Shown here piece after piece: positions 47,951-57,864 of a stretch of DNA of 64,000 nucleotides (position 1 is its first letter; every line of letters starts with the position of its first letter). The position numbers and the translations under genes are program-made. The notes under the pieces are model-generated. The model made no database searches and was not told the origin of the DNA. It saw only the letters and a list, made by a program, of their open reading frames with translations. The DNA is from Cytobacillus oceanisediminis (GTDB taxonomy: Bacteria > Bacillota > Bacilli > Bacillales > Cytobacillaceae), in the NCBI RefSeq assembly GCF_022811925.1, contig NZ_CP065511.1, positions 62,001 through 126,000 of the forward strand. The letters run 5' to 3'.

Positions 47951-48829
47951 TTATTTTTTATTCACCCATCCAAGAATCATTTCACGGATCAGTTTGCTTG
48001 CTGTATTGGCTGTTTGTTCAGATGGATCATAGATTGGCGCAACCTCGACAAGGTCAGCTCCAACGACTTTAACATCTGAATGGGCAATTTCATGAATAGA
48101 AGCAAGAAGCTCTCTTGAAGTGATGCCGCCTGCGTCGACTGTGCCTGTTCCCGGCGCGTGGGCAGGGTCGAGAACATCAATATCAATCGTTACATAGACC
48201 GGTCGTCCTGCAAGCTTAGGAAGGATATCTTTCAATGGCTTGTGCACTTCGAATTTTGAAATGTGCATGCCGACTTCCTTTGCCCACTGAAATTCTTCTT
48301 TCATGCCGGAACGGATGCCGAAAGAATAGATATTGCCAGGTCCTATCAAATCAGCTGCTTTTCGGATTGGTGTAGAGTGGGATAATGGCTCCCCTTCATA
48401 ATCCACACGAAGATCCGTATGGGCGTCCATGTGTATAATCGCTAAATCCGGATATTTTTTGTACATCGCTTTGATGACAGGCCAGGAAACCAAATGTTCT
48501 CCGCCCATGCCAAGCGGGAATTTATCCTCCGCCAGAAGCTGATCGATAAACTCCTCAATCATATCGATACTTTTTTGCGGATTTCCGAATGGCAGCGGAA
48601 TATCGCCTGCATCATAATATTTTACCTCTTCAAGCTCGCGGTCCAGGTATGGGCTGTACTCTTCAAGCCCGATGGACACTTCACGGATGCGGGCAGGGCC
48701 GAAACGGGAGCCCGGACGATAGCTGACCGTCCAGTCCATCGGCATTCCATAAATGACCGCTTCACTTTCCTCATAACTAGGATGGCTTTTAATAAACACA
48801 TTGCCTGAATAGGCTTCATCAAAACGCAC
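47951..48829 (-). CDS. speB: Agmatinase
   Basis: Hydrolyses agmatine to putrescine and urea in polyamine synthesis. The 292-residue ureohydrolase has the manganese motifs GMGGEHLVSWP, IHMDAHTDLR, SHSTPIR and VTIDIDVLDPAHAPGTGT. I chose the GTG at 48829, nine bases after GAGGG, which gives the MRFDEAYSG start of B. subtilis SpeB; an ATG three codons earlier directly abuts the ribosome site. It follows speE by 60 bp. Confidence 0.95.
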   Translation of the reverse strand: MRFDEAYSGNVFIKSHPSYEESEAVIYGMPMDWTVSYRPGSRFGPARIREVSIGLEEYSPYLDRELEEVKYYDAGDIPLPFGNPQKSIDMIEEFIDQLLAEDKFPLGMGGEHLVSWPVIKAMYKKYPDLAIIHMDAHTDLRVDYEGEPLSHSTPIRKAADLIGPGNIYSFGIRSGMKEEFQWAKEVGMHISKFEVHKPLKDILPKLAGRPVYVTIDIDVLDPAHAPGTGTVDAGGITSRELLASIHEIAHSDVKVVGADLVEVAPIYDPSEQTANTASKLIREMILGWVNKK

Positions 48830-48889
48830 CAAGGTCATCCCTCACTTTTTATGTATTCAAGAAGGCCGCTTTAGAAAGCAGCCTGTCCA

Positions 48890-49717
48890 TTACTTTACTA
48901 AGTCTGCAACAAATTTTGGCAATACAAATGCCGCTTTATGCAATTCTTTCGTATAGTATTTTGTTTCGATCTCATGGAAGCGATCTTCGCTTACTTCTAA
49001 TGGATCGTATTTTTTAGATCCGATTGTGAAGGCCCACATGCCGCTTGGGTACGTAGGAATGTTGGCAGTGTATAGGCGAGTGATCGGGAAAATCTCTTTC
49101 ACATCGCGCTGCACGTTGCGGATAAGGTCCGCTTTGAACCAAGGATTGTCAGACTGGGCCACAAAGATGCCGTCTTCTTTTAACGCTTTAGAGATTCCAG
49201 CATAGAAGCCTTTTGTGAATAGATTTACCGCAGGTCCTACCGGCTCAGTTGAGTCAACCATGATCACGTCATATTCATTTTCGCTTTCAGCAATGTGCAT
49301 GAAGCCATCGCCAACCTGCACATCAACGCGAGGGTCATCAAGCTTGCCTGCAATCTCAGGAAGGTATTTTTTTGAGTACTCAATAACCTTTCCATCGATA
49401 TCCACAAGAGTCGCCTTTTTCACGCTTGGGTGCTTAAGGACTTCACGGATGACGCCGCCGTCACCGCCGCCAACGACAAGAACGTTTTCAGGGTTTGGAT
49501 GCGTGAACAAAGGAATATGCGCAACCATCTCATGGTAAACAAACTCATCCTTGATTGAAGTCATAACCATATCATCAAGAAGAAGCATATTGCCCCACTC
49601 TTCTGTTTCCACCATATCAAGCTTCTGGAATTCTGTCTGTTCTGTATGTAAAGTACGCTTCACCTTCATCGTAATGCCAAAGTTCTCCGTTTGTTTCTCT
49701 GTAAACCAAAGTCCCAT
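48890..49717 (-). CDS. speE: Spermidine synthase
   Basis: Transfers an aminopropyl group from decarboxylated SAM to putrescine. The 275-residue protein has [19 protein letters not shown], the acidic [18 protein letters not shown] and the catalytic [15 protein letters not shown]. It is cotranscribed with speB. GGAAGG lies upstream of its ATG, slightly far. Confidence 0.96.
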   Translation of the reverse strand: MGLWFTEKQTENFGITMKVKRTLHTEQTEFQKLDMVETEEWGNMLLLDDMVMTSIKDEFVYHEMVAHIPLFTHPNPENVLVVGGGDGGVIREVLKHPSVKKATLVDIDGKVIEYSKKYLPEIAGKLDDPRVDVQVGDGFMHIAESENEYDVIMVDSTEPVGPAVNLFTKGFYAGISKALKEDGIFVAQSDNPWFKADLIRNVQRDVKEIFPITRLYTANIPTYPSGMWAFTIGSKKYDPLEVSEDRFHEIETKYYTKELHKAAFVLPKFVADLVK

Positions 49718-49964
49718 TCTTTAATCATTCCTTCCATAAAAAAATGAATTATCACTAAAGAGCAGCAAAAAGCATTTTCATCTTTTATACTTCCCTAACA
49801 TGCAAATAACAAACACAGAAAAAGTATAGATGAATCTAGCAAAATTGCAAGAAAAATTTCGCTAATTAGTAGAGAAAGATGTTTAAAATCGCCCTCTTTT
49901 TTCAATACTGAAGATATGTACTTATGTTTATTTTACTTTTAGAAAGAATCAGGGGGTGTCAGAC

Positions 49965-52034
49965 TTGGAATTAATGACGGATCAGCGTTTTCGGAAAACA
50001 ATGAAATATTTGCGTGCGGTTCTCATTATTAGCTTAATAGGAATGGCTTTAGCCGCCGTGATGATCGGAGGCATTCTGGTATATGCAAAAATCTTGGGGC
50101 CGCCGCCGCTCGCCGTTCCGCAATCGACTTTATTTTTCTCGGATGATGGCACGGTTATCGGAGAAAGCCACAACGGCCAAAAGCGCTATTGGGCACCACT
50201 TGATGACATCAACCCGCATTTGATTGATGCGACGGTCTCAATTGAGGATAAGAATTTTTTCGAGCACAATGGATTTGATTATAAAAGGATCGCAGGTGCC
50301 GCCCTCGCTGATATAAAGGCAATGGCCAAAGTTCAGGGTGCCAGCACCATCAGCCAGCAATATGCACGCAACCTGTTCCTTGAACATGAAAAAACCTGGA
50401 AGCGGAAACTGCTTGAGGCTTTTTATACCATCAGGCTTGAGATGAATTATACGAAGAAAGAAATCCTTGAAGGTTATTTAAATACGATTTATTACGGCAA
50501 TGGAGCTTACGGCGCACAGGCAGCAAGCCAGTTCTATTTCGGGAAGGATGCAAGCGAGCTGACATTGGCTGAGGCTTCGGTTTTATCCGGCATCCCTAAG
50601 GGTCCTGGCATTTACTCGCCATTTGCATCAGCAGAAAAAGCGGATCAGCGGCAGAAAGTGATTCTGCAGACGATGGTAAACAACGGGCTGATCAGCCAGA
50701 AAGAAGCAGATCTCGCGGCAGCGGAAGAGCTTGAGCTGGTTGGCGAGCACATGCACCCAAGAGCGAAAACAGCCCAGTATTTCCAGGACGCTGTCCGCAA
50801 TGCCCTTAAATCACAGCTGAAGCTGGATGACCGGACCATTGAACTGGGCGGATTGAAGGTTTATACCACTTTGGATCTGAAGGAACAGGAAATAGCGGAA
50901 GAAACAATAGATAAGCTTATTTCAAAAGACTCGGAGATTCAGGTCGGAGTCGTGGCCATGAATCCGAAAAATGGCTATGTGAAAGCGATGGTCGGCGGAC
51001 GTGATTATGAGGAAAGTCCTTTTAACCGGGCAGTCCAGGCAGTCAGGCAGCCAGGATCGACGATAAAGCCGCTTCTCTATTATGCGGCATTGGAGCAGGG
51101 CTTCACCCCTTCCACTCCAATCCGGAGCGAGCAGACGACTTTTCGATTTGAAGACGGTACGCCAGACTACACACCGCATAACTTCAACAGCAAGTATGCG
51201 GATGACGAGATCACCATGGCCCAGGCCCTTGCTCTATCGGACAATGTCTATGCGGTGAAGACTCATTTATTTTTAGGAGAAGAGACGCTTGTCAATACAG
51301 CCAAGAAATTTGGCATTACCTCTAAAATGGCGAAGGTGCCTTCCCTTGCACTCGGCACATCCGGCATGAGGGTCATTGAGCTTGCGAACGCCTACAGCAT
51401 GTTTGCCAATGGAGGGAAAAAGGTCTCGCCAGTACTGATTAAGCGCGTGGAAAACCATAAAGGCGAAGTCATTTACGAGCAGGAGCCATTCCAGATGAAG
51501 GTTCTGAAGCCTGACCTCGCTTTCGTCATGACCCATATGATGACAGGCATTTTTGACCGGAAGCTGAACGGCTATGCCCAGGTAACGGGAAGCACGGTCA
51601 TCAACGACATGACCCGCCCGTACGCCGGCAAGTCCGGTTCGACTGAAACAGACAGCTGGATGGCCGGCTTTACACCACAGCTTGTCACAGCGGTATGGAC
51701 CGGCTATGACAAAGGCCAGGTCATTACAAAAACCGTTGACAAAACGTATGCCAAAAACATTTGGATCCGGTTCATGGAGGAAGCCCATAAAGGAAAGCCG
51801 GCCAAGGACTTCAAAGCGCCCAAAGACACAGTCGGCGTCTACATTGACCCAGCCAACGGGAAAATTGCCGGGGAAAACTGCCCGGTCAAGCGCCTAACCT
51901 ACTTCGCAGAAGGCACAGAACCAGCGGAATACTGTACAGACCACTTGAACCATAAAGAACAGAAAAAAGCTGAGCAGCCGGAAAAGAAGCCGGACACACC
52001 TTGGTATAAGAAACTGTTTCGGTGGGCATCGTGA
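49965..52034 (+). CDS. pbpG: Penicillin-binding protein, class A (PbpG)
   Basis: Bifunctional peptidoglycan synthase made in the forespore in B. subtilis (sigma-F). The 689-residue protein has an N-terminal membrane anchor, a GT51 glycosyltransferase domain (SIEDKNFFEHNGFD, QGASTISQQYARN) and a transpeptidase domain with the SxxK motif GSTIK, SDN (LSDNVYA) and KSG (AGKSGSTETD). I chose the TTG at 49965, eight bases after AGGGGG. It is divergent from speE as in B. subtilis (ywhE). Confidence 0.94.
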   Translation: MELMTDQRFRKTMKYLRAVLIISLIGMALAAVMIGGILVYAKILGPPPLAVPQSTLFFSDDGTVIGESHNGQKRYWAPLDDINPHLIDATVSIEDKNFFEHNGFDYKRIAGAALADIKAMAKVQGASTISQQYARNLFLEHEKTWKRKLLEAFYTIRLEMNYTKKEILEGYLNTIYYGNGAYGAQAASQFYFGKDASELTLAEASVLSGIPKGPGIYSPFASAEKADQRQKVILQTMVNNGLISQKEADLAAAEELELVGEHMHPRAKTAQYFQDAVRNALKSQLKLDDRTIELGGLKVYTTLDLKEQEIAEETIDKLISKDSEIQVGVVAMNPKNGYVKAMVGGRDYEESPFNRAVQAVRQPGSTIKPLLYYAALEQGFTPSTPIRSEQTTFRFEDGTPDYTPHNFNSKYADDEITMAQALALSDNVYAVKTHLFLGEETLVNTAKKFGITSKMAKVPSLALGTSGMRVIELANAYSMFANGGKKVSPVLIKRVENHKGEVIYEQEPFQMKVLKPDLAFVMTHMMTGIFDRKLNGYAQVTGSTVINDMTRPYAGKSGSTETDSWMAGFTPQLVTAVWTGYDKGQVITKTVDKTYAKNIWIRFMEEAHKGKPAKDFKAPKDTVGVYIDPANGKIAGENCPVKRLTYFAEGTEPAEYCTDHLNHKEQKKAEQPEKKPDTPWYKKLFRWAS

Positions 52035-52035
52035 C

Positions 52036-52081
52036 GGTGACAGGCATCTATACCACCCGTTAAACTGGTATAGGTGCCACT
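52036..52081. repeat. Palindromic repeat, copy 1 (GGTGACAGGCA...TATACCA)
   Basis: Left arm GGTGACAGGCATCTATACCA (52036-52055) directly after the pbpG stop, a 10-base loop, then TGGTATAGGTGCCAC, a shortened right arm. The same sequence recurs at 60274-60324. Confidence 0.85.
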
Positions 52082-52091
52082 TTAATAAAAG

Positions 52092-52127
52092 TGAAAAACC
52101 CCGGGGTCCGAATCCCGGGGTTTTTCG
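52092..52127 (+). terminator. Terminator of pbpG
   Basis: AAAACCCCGGG-GTCCGAAT-CCCGGGGTTTTT, an 11-bp stem with T-run. Confidence 0.9.
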
Positions 52128-52253
52128 TGTCCTAGTGCTATATTGTGCCTTCACACTGTTAAATAGTTTACTTTTTTTATGGGAATTGTACAAGTAGTTA
52201 GAAAATCAAGTCAAAAAAATGTCACAATTTCGTCACAAAATTAGACTTTTTTT

Positions 52254-52766
52254 CTAAATGGCTTGTAAATCTGTTTTTAGCTGTTCCGCCGATCTTTCCC
52301 ACATGCCTGCGTCATGATTTTTCAGGAAATCTGCCAGCACTTTTTTTGATTTCTCGTCCATATGATCCACCATGATGTGTCTTTTAATCGACTTATCCAT
52401 CCGGTTCACATGCTCTGGCAGCGATTTGTAGCCCCGGCGGATTTCTCTGTCGACCGTCATCTCACATGCAGTAACACCTGCATAATAAGCGCCCCCCTCT
52501 TTGCGGTCAATGGTGACCCAAATCAGCCAGTACGGTTTCCCGTTTGGCACTTCCTCTTTGCTTTTCAAAAACTTGATGCCTTTTTCAACAGGGCTGCGCG
52601 CATGCATGGCGCCCACTTCAATAGACGCCTCCCCGGCATCCACATCAATAATAACCGGTGTTACATTATCAAGGCTCAGAGTCCCGACCCCAAATCCGCC
52701 ATGTCCTTCAGTCGGGTCACTCTTGATTATATTAAAATCGACTTTCTTTTTCTTTTTTTCTTCCAT
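52254..52766 (-). CDS. ywhD: YwhD family protein
   Basis: A 170-residue protein of unknown function, matching ywhD in position and pattern (FNIIKSDPTEGHGGFGVGTLSLDNVTPVIIDV, KEEVPNGKPYWLIWVTIDRKEGGAYYAGVTACEM). The ATG at 52766 has AGGAGG eight bases upstream; the TTG two codons earlier is too close. The first residues are a Lys-rich run. It follows ywhC on the same strand. Confidence 0.88.
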   Translation of the reverse strand: MEEKKKKKVDFNIIKSDPTEGHGGFGVGTLSLDNVTPVIIDVDAGEASIEVGAMHARSPVEKGIKFLKSKEEVPNGKPYWLIWVTIDRKEGGAYYAGVTACEMTVDREIRRGYKSLPEHVNRMDKSIKRHIMVDHMDEKSKKVLADFLKNHDAGMWERSAEQLKTDLQAI

Positions 52767-52803
52767 CTTCAAGTCCTCCTAAGCAAATATTAGGCTCTTA
52801 TTA

Positions 52804-53463
52804 TTATGTCATAAATATTTCATAGAAAAAATCATTTAGGCCGCTCGCCAGCACTGGCAATACGGTGTTAAAAATCGGCTGGATGGTGTATTGATCCAGC
52901 GGTGTAATGACAAGGATAAGGAAAATCACGGAGCCATATGCCTCAAACTGGGTCATTTTCGGGCGAATATGTGCTGGTGCCAGATCCTCAATAATTCTGT
53001 AGCCATCAAGCGGCGGAAATGGCAGCAGGTTGAATACAAACAGCACTAAATTCAGCTGAATAAAGATATTCAGGAAATCTGCCACAAACGCTGGAAACGA
53101 AGCAGCGAGTCCTGTACCGGCTAGGGCATACCAGATAAAAAAGCCCAGGACAGCCATCACCAGATTGGATATCGGTCCCGCTATCGAGACAGATATCCCG
53201 GCAAGCTTCGGATTTTTGAAAAAGAAACGGTTGACCGGTACAGGCCTGGCCCATCCAAAACCGGCAATAAAAATCAGGATTGTTCCAATCGGGTCCAGAT
53301 GCTGCATGGGATTTAGGGTTAATCTGCCCTGATTTTTTGCAGTGGGATCCCCAAACTTATAAGCCACATAGGCATGGGCAAATTCATGGACCGTAAAGGC
53401 GATCATCAACGTTACCGCGACATAGGGAATCTCCCTGAGAGAAAACGCCAAAAATTGTTCCAA
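52804..53463 (-). CDS. ywhC: Site-2 protease family membrane metalloprotease (YwhC)
   Basis: A 219-residue intramembrane zinc protease of the M50/YwhC type with five or so helices. The catalytic HEFAH motif is in the first helix (TVHEFAHAYVAY) and the distant Asp in NLLPFPPLDGYRI. GDPTAKNQGRLTLNPMQHLDPIGT is typical. The substrate is unknown. It corresponds to ywhC of B. subtilis. It lacks a PDZ domain, unlike RseP or SpoIVFB-type relatives. Confidence 0.9.
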   Translation of the reverse strand: MEQFLAFSLREIPYVAVTLMIAFTVHEFAHAYVAYKFGDPTAKNQGRLTLNPMQHLDPIGTILIFIAGFGWARPVPVNRFFFKNPKLAGISVSIAGPISNLVMAVLGFFIWYALAGTGLAASFPAFVADFLNIFIQLNLVLFVFNLLPFPPLDGYRIIEDLAPAHIRPKMTQFEAYGSVIFLILVITPLDQYTIQPIFNTVLPVLASGLNDFFYEIFMT

Positions 53464-53642
53464 ATGCCAAAACTCCCTCTCCTGCCGGCTGAAAAGCCAG
53501 CCTTTATTTATACATACTATGTAGGAAAAGCCGATGCTATTTACCTAAAAGTATACATGAACGCCTGGTCAAAGGGAATCAGGCTTGCACATTGCGAGAA
53601 AAAGTGGAAAAATACAAGCATACATAGTGAGGAGGAAAAGAA

Positions 53643-53828
53643 ATGCCATACGTAACCGTTAAAATGCTTGAAGGACGCACTGAAGAACAGAAAAAAGCGC
53701 TCGCTGAAAAAGTAACAGCTGCAGTAAGCGAAACGACTGGAGCACCTGAAGATAAAATCGTCGTATTTATCGAAGAAATGTCCAAAAATCACTATGCTGT
53801 CGGCGGAAAACGCTTAAGCGATCAGTAG
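53643..53828 (+). CDS. ywhB: 4-oxalocrotonate tautomerase family protein
   Basis: A 61-residue tautomerase with the catalytic N-terminal Pro (MPYVTVKMLEGRTEEQK) exposed after Met removal, and the ending AVGGKRLSDQ. Family members form hexamers. The natural substrate in Bacillus is unknown; YwhB of B. subtilis has low 4-oxalocrotonate tautomerase activity. GGAGG precedes the ATG. It faces the opposite way from ywhC. Confidence 0.92.
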   Translation: MPYVTVKMLEGRTEEQKKALAEKVTAAVSETTGAPEDKIVVFIEEMSKNHYAVGGKRLSDQ

Positions 53829-53841
53829 AATTACTTAAAAA

Positions 53842-53873
53842 TGGCAGTTTTCCATGCGGAAACTGCTTTTTTC
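53842..53873 (+). terminator. Terminator of ywhB
   Basis: GCAGTTTTCC-ATGC-GGAAACTGC (53844-53866, one bulge) followed by TTTTTTC. Confidence 0.85.
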
Positions 53874-53900
53874 TATGGATTTTTTTCAACCAGGAGGCTT

Positions 53901-53999
53901 TTTATGTGCGGATAAATTTTTTTATGTGCGCATAGCACGATTTTACTTGCGCATAAAAAAATTTATGTGCGGATAGCTCAGATTTATGTGCGGATAGAC
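53901..53999. repeat. 20-21-bp-period repeat array 3 (TTTATGTGCGGATAG core)
   Basis: Five units with core TTTATGTGCGSATAR. TGTGCG-like positions: 53905, 53925, 53946 (variant CTTGCG), 53966, 53987; intervals 20 or 21. It lies in the convergent gap between ywhB and ywgA. Confidence 0.88.
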
Positions 54000-54029
54000 T
54001 TTTCCAGGAATTTTGGCTGCGCGAAGCAG

Positions 54030-54067
54030 ACATAAGAAAAGCCAGGCGCTTAATGCAGCCCGGCTTT
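54030..54067 (-). terminator. Terminator overlapping the ywgA stop
   Basis: AAAAGCCGGGC..GCCTGGCTTTT on the minus strand with an inner loop, followed by TCTTATG. The stem includes the last codons of ywgA. Confidence 0.55.
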
Positions 54068-54559
54068 TTCTCTTAAGCTCTCAATATATTGATACGCCTG
54101 TTCCACTTCTTCATCCGTGTAGCGCTGTTTGCTTTTTAGGGTAAAAACTTTTTCTTTCACTTCTTCTTTTGGGAGGTCGTTAAAATAAAGGACCGTTGAG
54201 ACGAGTTCAAGGAATCTGGCATTCTGGCCGTTCATATCGAGCAGGCAGTCCTGCAGGCTGGGCATGTCGACTTCGTTGATATCCAAAAATTCCTTGCCGG
54301 GTTCAGTGAGGGTATAACGATACTGATAATAGCCGCCCTTTTTTTCCTTTACTTCGTTTAAGAATCCCATGTTGCAGAGTTCTTCGACCCTTAGTGTCAA
54401 TTCTTCCGAATATGGCCCGTAAAAGTGAAATTGAAATCTTTCCTGAAAGGGAAATGCGATGTTTTTGGCGATATAAATCATTTTCTGCAGCTTTTTCCGT
54501 CCCACGACTTCATCAGAGACTGCAATGGCGTGCATTAGTTTGGCGTGATCCTTTAACAA
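54050..54559 (-). CDS. ywgA: YwgA family protein
   Basis: A 169-residue protein of unknown function. It begins LLKDHAKLMHAIAVSDEVVGRKKLQKMIYIAKNIAFPF and has FHFYGPYSEELTLRVEELCNMGFL, similar to small regulatory or antitoxin-like proteins with a winged-helix look. The TTG at 54559 has AGGAG about ten bases upstream. It lies 60 bp after ywfO. I cannot give a function. Confidence 0.8.
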   Translation of the reverse strand: MLKDHAKLMHAIAVSDEVVGRKKLQKMIYIAKNIAFPFQERFQFHFYGPYSEELTLRVEELCNMGFLNEVKEKKGGYYQYRYTLTEPGKEFLDINEVDMPSLQDCLLDMNGQNARFLELVSTVLYFNDLPKEEVKEKVFTLKSKQRYTDEEVEQAYQYIESLREKAGLH

Positions 54560-54617
54560 AGCTCTTCATCTCCTACTCCGTTTTTTCCCGTATCTATAGA
54601 AAACCAATTATGTAGTC

Positions 54618-55919
54618 TTAATCGATTTCCAGCAGCGTTCTAATTTGTTTTTTTATGTTTGGCTTTTTGCTGTCGTCTGCAATAAAATCAGCCGGATAGT
54701 ACAGCTTATGATCAGTGCGTCGTTTCCCGGAAATGGCATCTACGATCTCCGATTCACGGGAAAGCTCGCGGATATCCCCATTTTTCAAAAGCAAATGAAT
54801 CGGCAATCTTTCTTCTTCCTCGCCTGGACGGTAAAAATCATAAGGCAAATCAGATGAAGAATCGACGACCAGGTAATATTCCGGATCGATGCCTGCTTTT
54901 TTGAACAAAGCCGACAGCTCCGCCAGCTTCTTGTACTCTTTCGCCGGGTCGAATTCCACATATTTATATAAATTCCGGTCCATAAAGCGGCAGCAGAGAT
55001 CTTTCAGTATCGGATCTTCTTCCTCCTGCCACATCTGAAAATAATAAAGAATAATAGCTTCATCGAGCTTTATATAATCCTCAAGAGTGATCTCACCATT
55101 GAATAAAGAATAAAAATGAATTGGATCATACTTAAACGTGTATTTCTGTTCATGCAAATCTTTTGCGCGATGCAGGATTTTGGTCAGGATCACCTCTGCA
55201 CTGCGGGTAACCGGGTGGAAATACACCTGCCAATACATCTGGTACCGGCTCATAATGTAATCCTCAACGGCATGCATCCCGCTCTGCTTGATCACGACCT
55301 GGTCTTCACGCGGCCTCATGACCCGCAGGATCCGCTCCATGTCAAAGTGGCCATAGCTGACACCGGTAAAATAAGCATCCCTCTGCAGATAATCCATCCG
55401 GTCCGCATCAATCTGGCTGGAAATCAGGCTGACGACCAGCTTATTTTTAGATGTTTTGGCAATCACATCTGCCACTTTTTGAGGAAAATCGGCACTTACC
55501 CTTGTGAGCACCTGATGAACCTCGGTATCGCCGAGAATGATCGCACGAGTATAATGTTCATGATCGAGGTCGAATACTTTTTCAAAGGAGTGTGAGAACG
55601 GGCCGTGTCCCAAATCATGGAGAAGTGCCGCGCATAAGGTCAGGATGCGGTCTTCTTCATCCCATTCCGGCCTGCCCAAAAAGACGTCATCGGAAATGCG
55701 CCGCACAATCTCGTAAACTCCGAGCGAGTGGTTAAAGCGGCTATGCTCAGCACCATGGAAGGTTAAATAAGTTGTCCCGAGCTGCTTGATTCTTCTAAGA
55801 CGCTGAAACTCTTTGGTTCCGATTAAATCCCAGATCACTCTGTCCCTGACGTGTATGTAGCGATGAACGGGATCTTTAAATACTTTTTCCTCACTTAACT
55901 TTTCCGCTGAATATGCCAT
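54618..55919 (-). CDS. ywfO: HD-domain phosphohydrolase (YwfO)
   Basis: A 433-residue HD-superfamily enzyme with the metal motifs RFNHSLGVYEI, HDLGHGPFSH and QIDADRMDYLQRDAYFTGVSYG. Related enzymes are dNTP triphosphohydrolases, and YwfO-type proteins are also discussed as nucleotide phosphatases; the substrate in this organism is unknown. The start is MAYSAEKLSEEKVFKDPVHRYIHV. It corresponds to ywfO beside rsfA in B. subtilis. Confidence 0.88.
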   Translation of the reverse strand: MAYSAEKLSEEKVFKDPVHRYIHVRDRVIWDLIGTKEFQRLRRIKQLGTTYLTFHGAEHSRFNHSLGVYEIVRRISDDVFLGRPEWDEEDRILTLCAALLHDLGHGPFSHSFEKVFDLDHEHYTRAIILGDTEVHQVLTRVSADFPQKVADVIAKTSKNKLVVSLISSQIDADRMDYLQRDAYFTGVSYGHFDMERILRVMRPREDQVVIKQSGMHAVEDYIMSRYQMYWQVYFHPVTRSAEVILTKILHRAKDLHEQKYTFKYDPIHFYSLFNGEITLEDYIKLDEAIILYYFQMWQEEEDPILKDLCCRFMDRNLYKYVEFDPAKEYKKLAELSALFKKAGIDPEYYLVVDSSSDLPYDFYRPGEEEERLPIHLLLKNGDIRELSRESEIVDAISGKRRTDHKLYYPADFIADDSKKPNIKKQIRTLLEID

Positions 55920-56159
55920 TCCGTACCCTCCGCTTTTCCTGTGTCCACACTGTCCGAACCTGTTGTTCCCAATTTCTGGCGTATACCTATTATATCCCGA
56001 TTACGGTGTCAATTCATCACAAAATTCTCTGTTTTTCATGCCTCTTCGACAGAAACCGCGATACAGCAATCATCTGCCCCGGAAATATTTTTCGACTTTT
56101 CTAAAAACAAATTTTGCCTCCTAAGTCTATTTACCAATCGGGGTTAAATCATAAACTCA

Positions 56160-56212
56160 GGCAAAAAATAAAATCACCTCAGGACAGGAGTCAGGGTGAT
56201 CTTTATTTTTTC
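56160..56212 (-). terminator. Terminator of the DUF1450 gene
   Basis: AAAAAATAAAGATCACC pairs with GGTGATTTTATTTTTT on the minus strand around a 15-base loop; it overlaps the last codons. Confidence 0.75.
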
Positions 56213-56427
56213 AGCTTTTTATTAATTTTCTCCATCAATTCCTCTTCCGTCAGTGCGGCAAGGGGACGGTTATTGACGAAAGCAAATGTTTTTTTGCGGC
56301 CTGGCCCGCAATAGGACTGGCAGCCGACATCAATTTTTGCTTCAGGATCTATTTCTTTTAATCGCGGTATCAATGTCTTCAGATTTACAGCCTGACAATC
56401 GTCGCAAACACGAAATTCGTTTGCCAT
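56203..56427 (-). CDS. DUF1450 family protein (YuzB-like)
   Basis: A 74-residue protein with four Cys: the pair in CDDC (residues 8-11) and two in [10 protein letters not shown]. The spacing resembles thioredoxin-like ferredoxins and DUF1450/YuzB proteins, whose function is unknown. AAAGGG lies upstream. No operon partner is evident. Confidence 0.78.
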   Translation of the reverse strand: MANEFRVCDDCQAVNLKTLIPRLKEIDPEAKIDVGCQSYCGPGRKKTFAFVNNRPLAALTEEELMEKINKKLKK

Positions 56428-56806
56428 TTTATTACAACCCTTTCTGAGGTCAATCTTTTATATTGTGCCCCTACAATTGCAGGAGCTTTCACGGCGCATT
56501 ACGCGCCTGGTCATCTTCTTCGTTAAAGCATGTCCGCTGCACGGCATTCCTATTCAGATAAAAGGACTGCCCTGCCAACTGCTACAGGCTATTTTAAAAC
56601 TTATCCTGCTCTATTGCAAGCTGTAATCATTAACTTGGGTGGTGAATCTTAGTAATCTTCACAAAACCGCCATACGTATCTAGCGAAAAATAAAATTTTT
56701 AAAAAATCTACTATCCTTTTAATCACCTTTGTATAAAATCTGCCATGTTTGTCCATCCTTTAACTAAGGCAACAGCAAAAAGAATAATTTAGGGAGTTGA
56801 GGTTAC
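56428..56806. other. 379-bp intergenic region before rsfA
   Basis: No convincing gene or repeat found. It should hold promoters for the DUF1450 gene (left) and rsfA (right). I looked for a sigma-F promoter for rsfA and found no clear match. Confidence 0.5.
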
Positions 56807-57559
56807 ATGAAAGTACGTCAGGACGCTTGGACAGATGAAAACGATTTATTGCTGGCAGAAACCGTTTTACGGCATGTGAGGGAAGGCAGCACTCAGTTAA
56901 ACGCTTTTGAGGAAGTTGGGGACAAGCTGAACCGCACCTCTGCGGCATGCGGATTCCGCTGGAACGCTGTGGTGAGGCACCAGTATGAAAAAGCGCTTCA
57001 GTTAGCCAAAAAACAGCGCAAACAGAGACAAAGAATGCTAGGAAAGGATCAGGGCGGCAAAAAGAAACTCTTATACTCTCCGCCAGTCCCAACTATGCAG
57101 GAGGTTGAAGCAGCGCCAATTAAGGCAAATGTGATTGTACCGCCGTCACCGGCAGATTTTTACGAGGAGCGCACAGAGGATGAAGTGCATGCCCAAACAG
57201 AAACGGTCCCATCCTTCACCTACTCAGAGCCGGTTTATACTGCGCCTGCACAGCTGGATATGGATACCGTTATCGCATACTTGCAAACATTGAATCATTC
57301 AGGCATTCAGCTTGATATACTAAAGAATGAGAATGAAAGATTGAAGCGCGAAAATGCGGATCTCAGAAGCCGGAATGAAGTGCTTGAGAGCAAAATCGGC
57401 GAATTGGAGCAGAATACGGTAACCATTCAGGAAGATTACGAGACATTGATGAAAATTATGAACAGAGCCCGCAATTTTGTTCTGTTTGATGAAGAAGAAA
57501 GGCCGGCATCCAAGTTTAAAATGGACCGCAACGGCAATTTGGAGAGAGTAGCTGAATAG
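56807..57559 (+). CDS. rsfA: Prespore-specific regulator RsfA
   Basis: Modulates sigma-F-dependent genes in the forespore. The 250-residue protein has a Myb/SANT-like DNA-binding domain ([54 protein letters not shown]), a variable middle and a C-terminal coiled coil ([27 protein letters not shown]). GAGGTT precedes the ATG. The stop codon TAG is formed with the first G of dispersed element copy C, so the end may have been altered by that insertion. Confidence 0.93.
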   Translation: MKVRQDAWTDENDLLLAETVLRHVREGSTQLNAFEEVGDKLNRTSAACGFRWNAVVRHQYEKALQLAKKQRKQRQRMLGKDQGGKKKLLYSPPVPTMQEVEAAPIKANVIVPPSPADFYEERTEDEVHAQTETVPSFTYSEPVYTAPAQLDMDTVIAYLQTLNHSGIQLDILKNENERLKRENADLRSRNEVLESKIGELEQNTVTIQEDYETLMKIMNRARNFVLFDEEERPASKFKMDRNGNLERVAE

Positions 57560-57864
57560 AAAAGCGGAAGCGCCTTGCTCACGAATGAACGCTGACTAAG
57601 AACGCCACGTCCTGTGGCAACGTCTGCATGACCCCCATCCTGGGGGCCTCAAGCACAAGACGAGCCTTCCGGAAAGGCGTCCTTTGCCTTTTTGGGAGGA
57701 TTGCCCGAAATGTGGAGGCGACTGCCCAGGGACGACAGGCATAAGACGGTTCCTGTAAGAAGGCGTTCTTCCTTCTGAAAGGAAACGGCTTATGACCCCG
57801 AGTCCCTAGGAGCCGCAACAAGACAAGCTTGTGACCTCGAGGGGGTAGGCGCTGGAGCTAGACA
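57559..57864 (+). repeat. Dispersed hairpin element, copy C (expanded, 306 bp)
   Basis: Left end GAAAAGCGGAAGCGCC and right end CCTCGAGGGGGTAGGCGCTGGAGCTAGACA match the other copies, but about 250 bp of extra, hairpin-rich sequence (for example CCAC/GTGG and CCCCCAT..TGGGGG) lie between. AATA occurs on both sides (57555-57558 and 57865-57868), a possible target-site duplication. Confidence 0.8.

Noticed and set aside
56701..56775. A sigma-F promoter for rsfA
   Set aside because: GTATA at 56731 has no matching -10 at the right distance.
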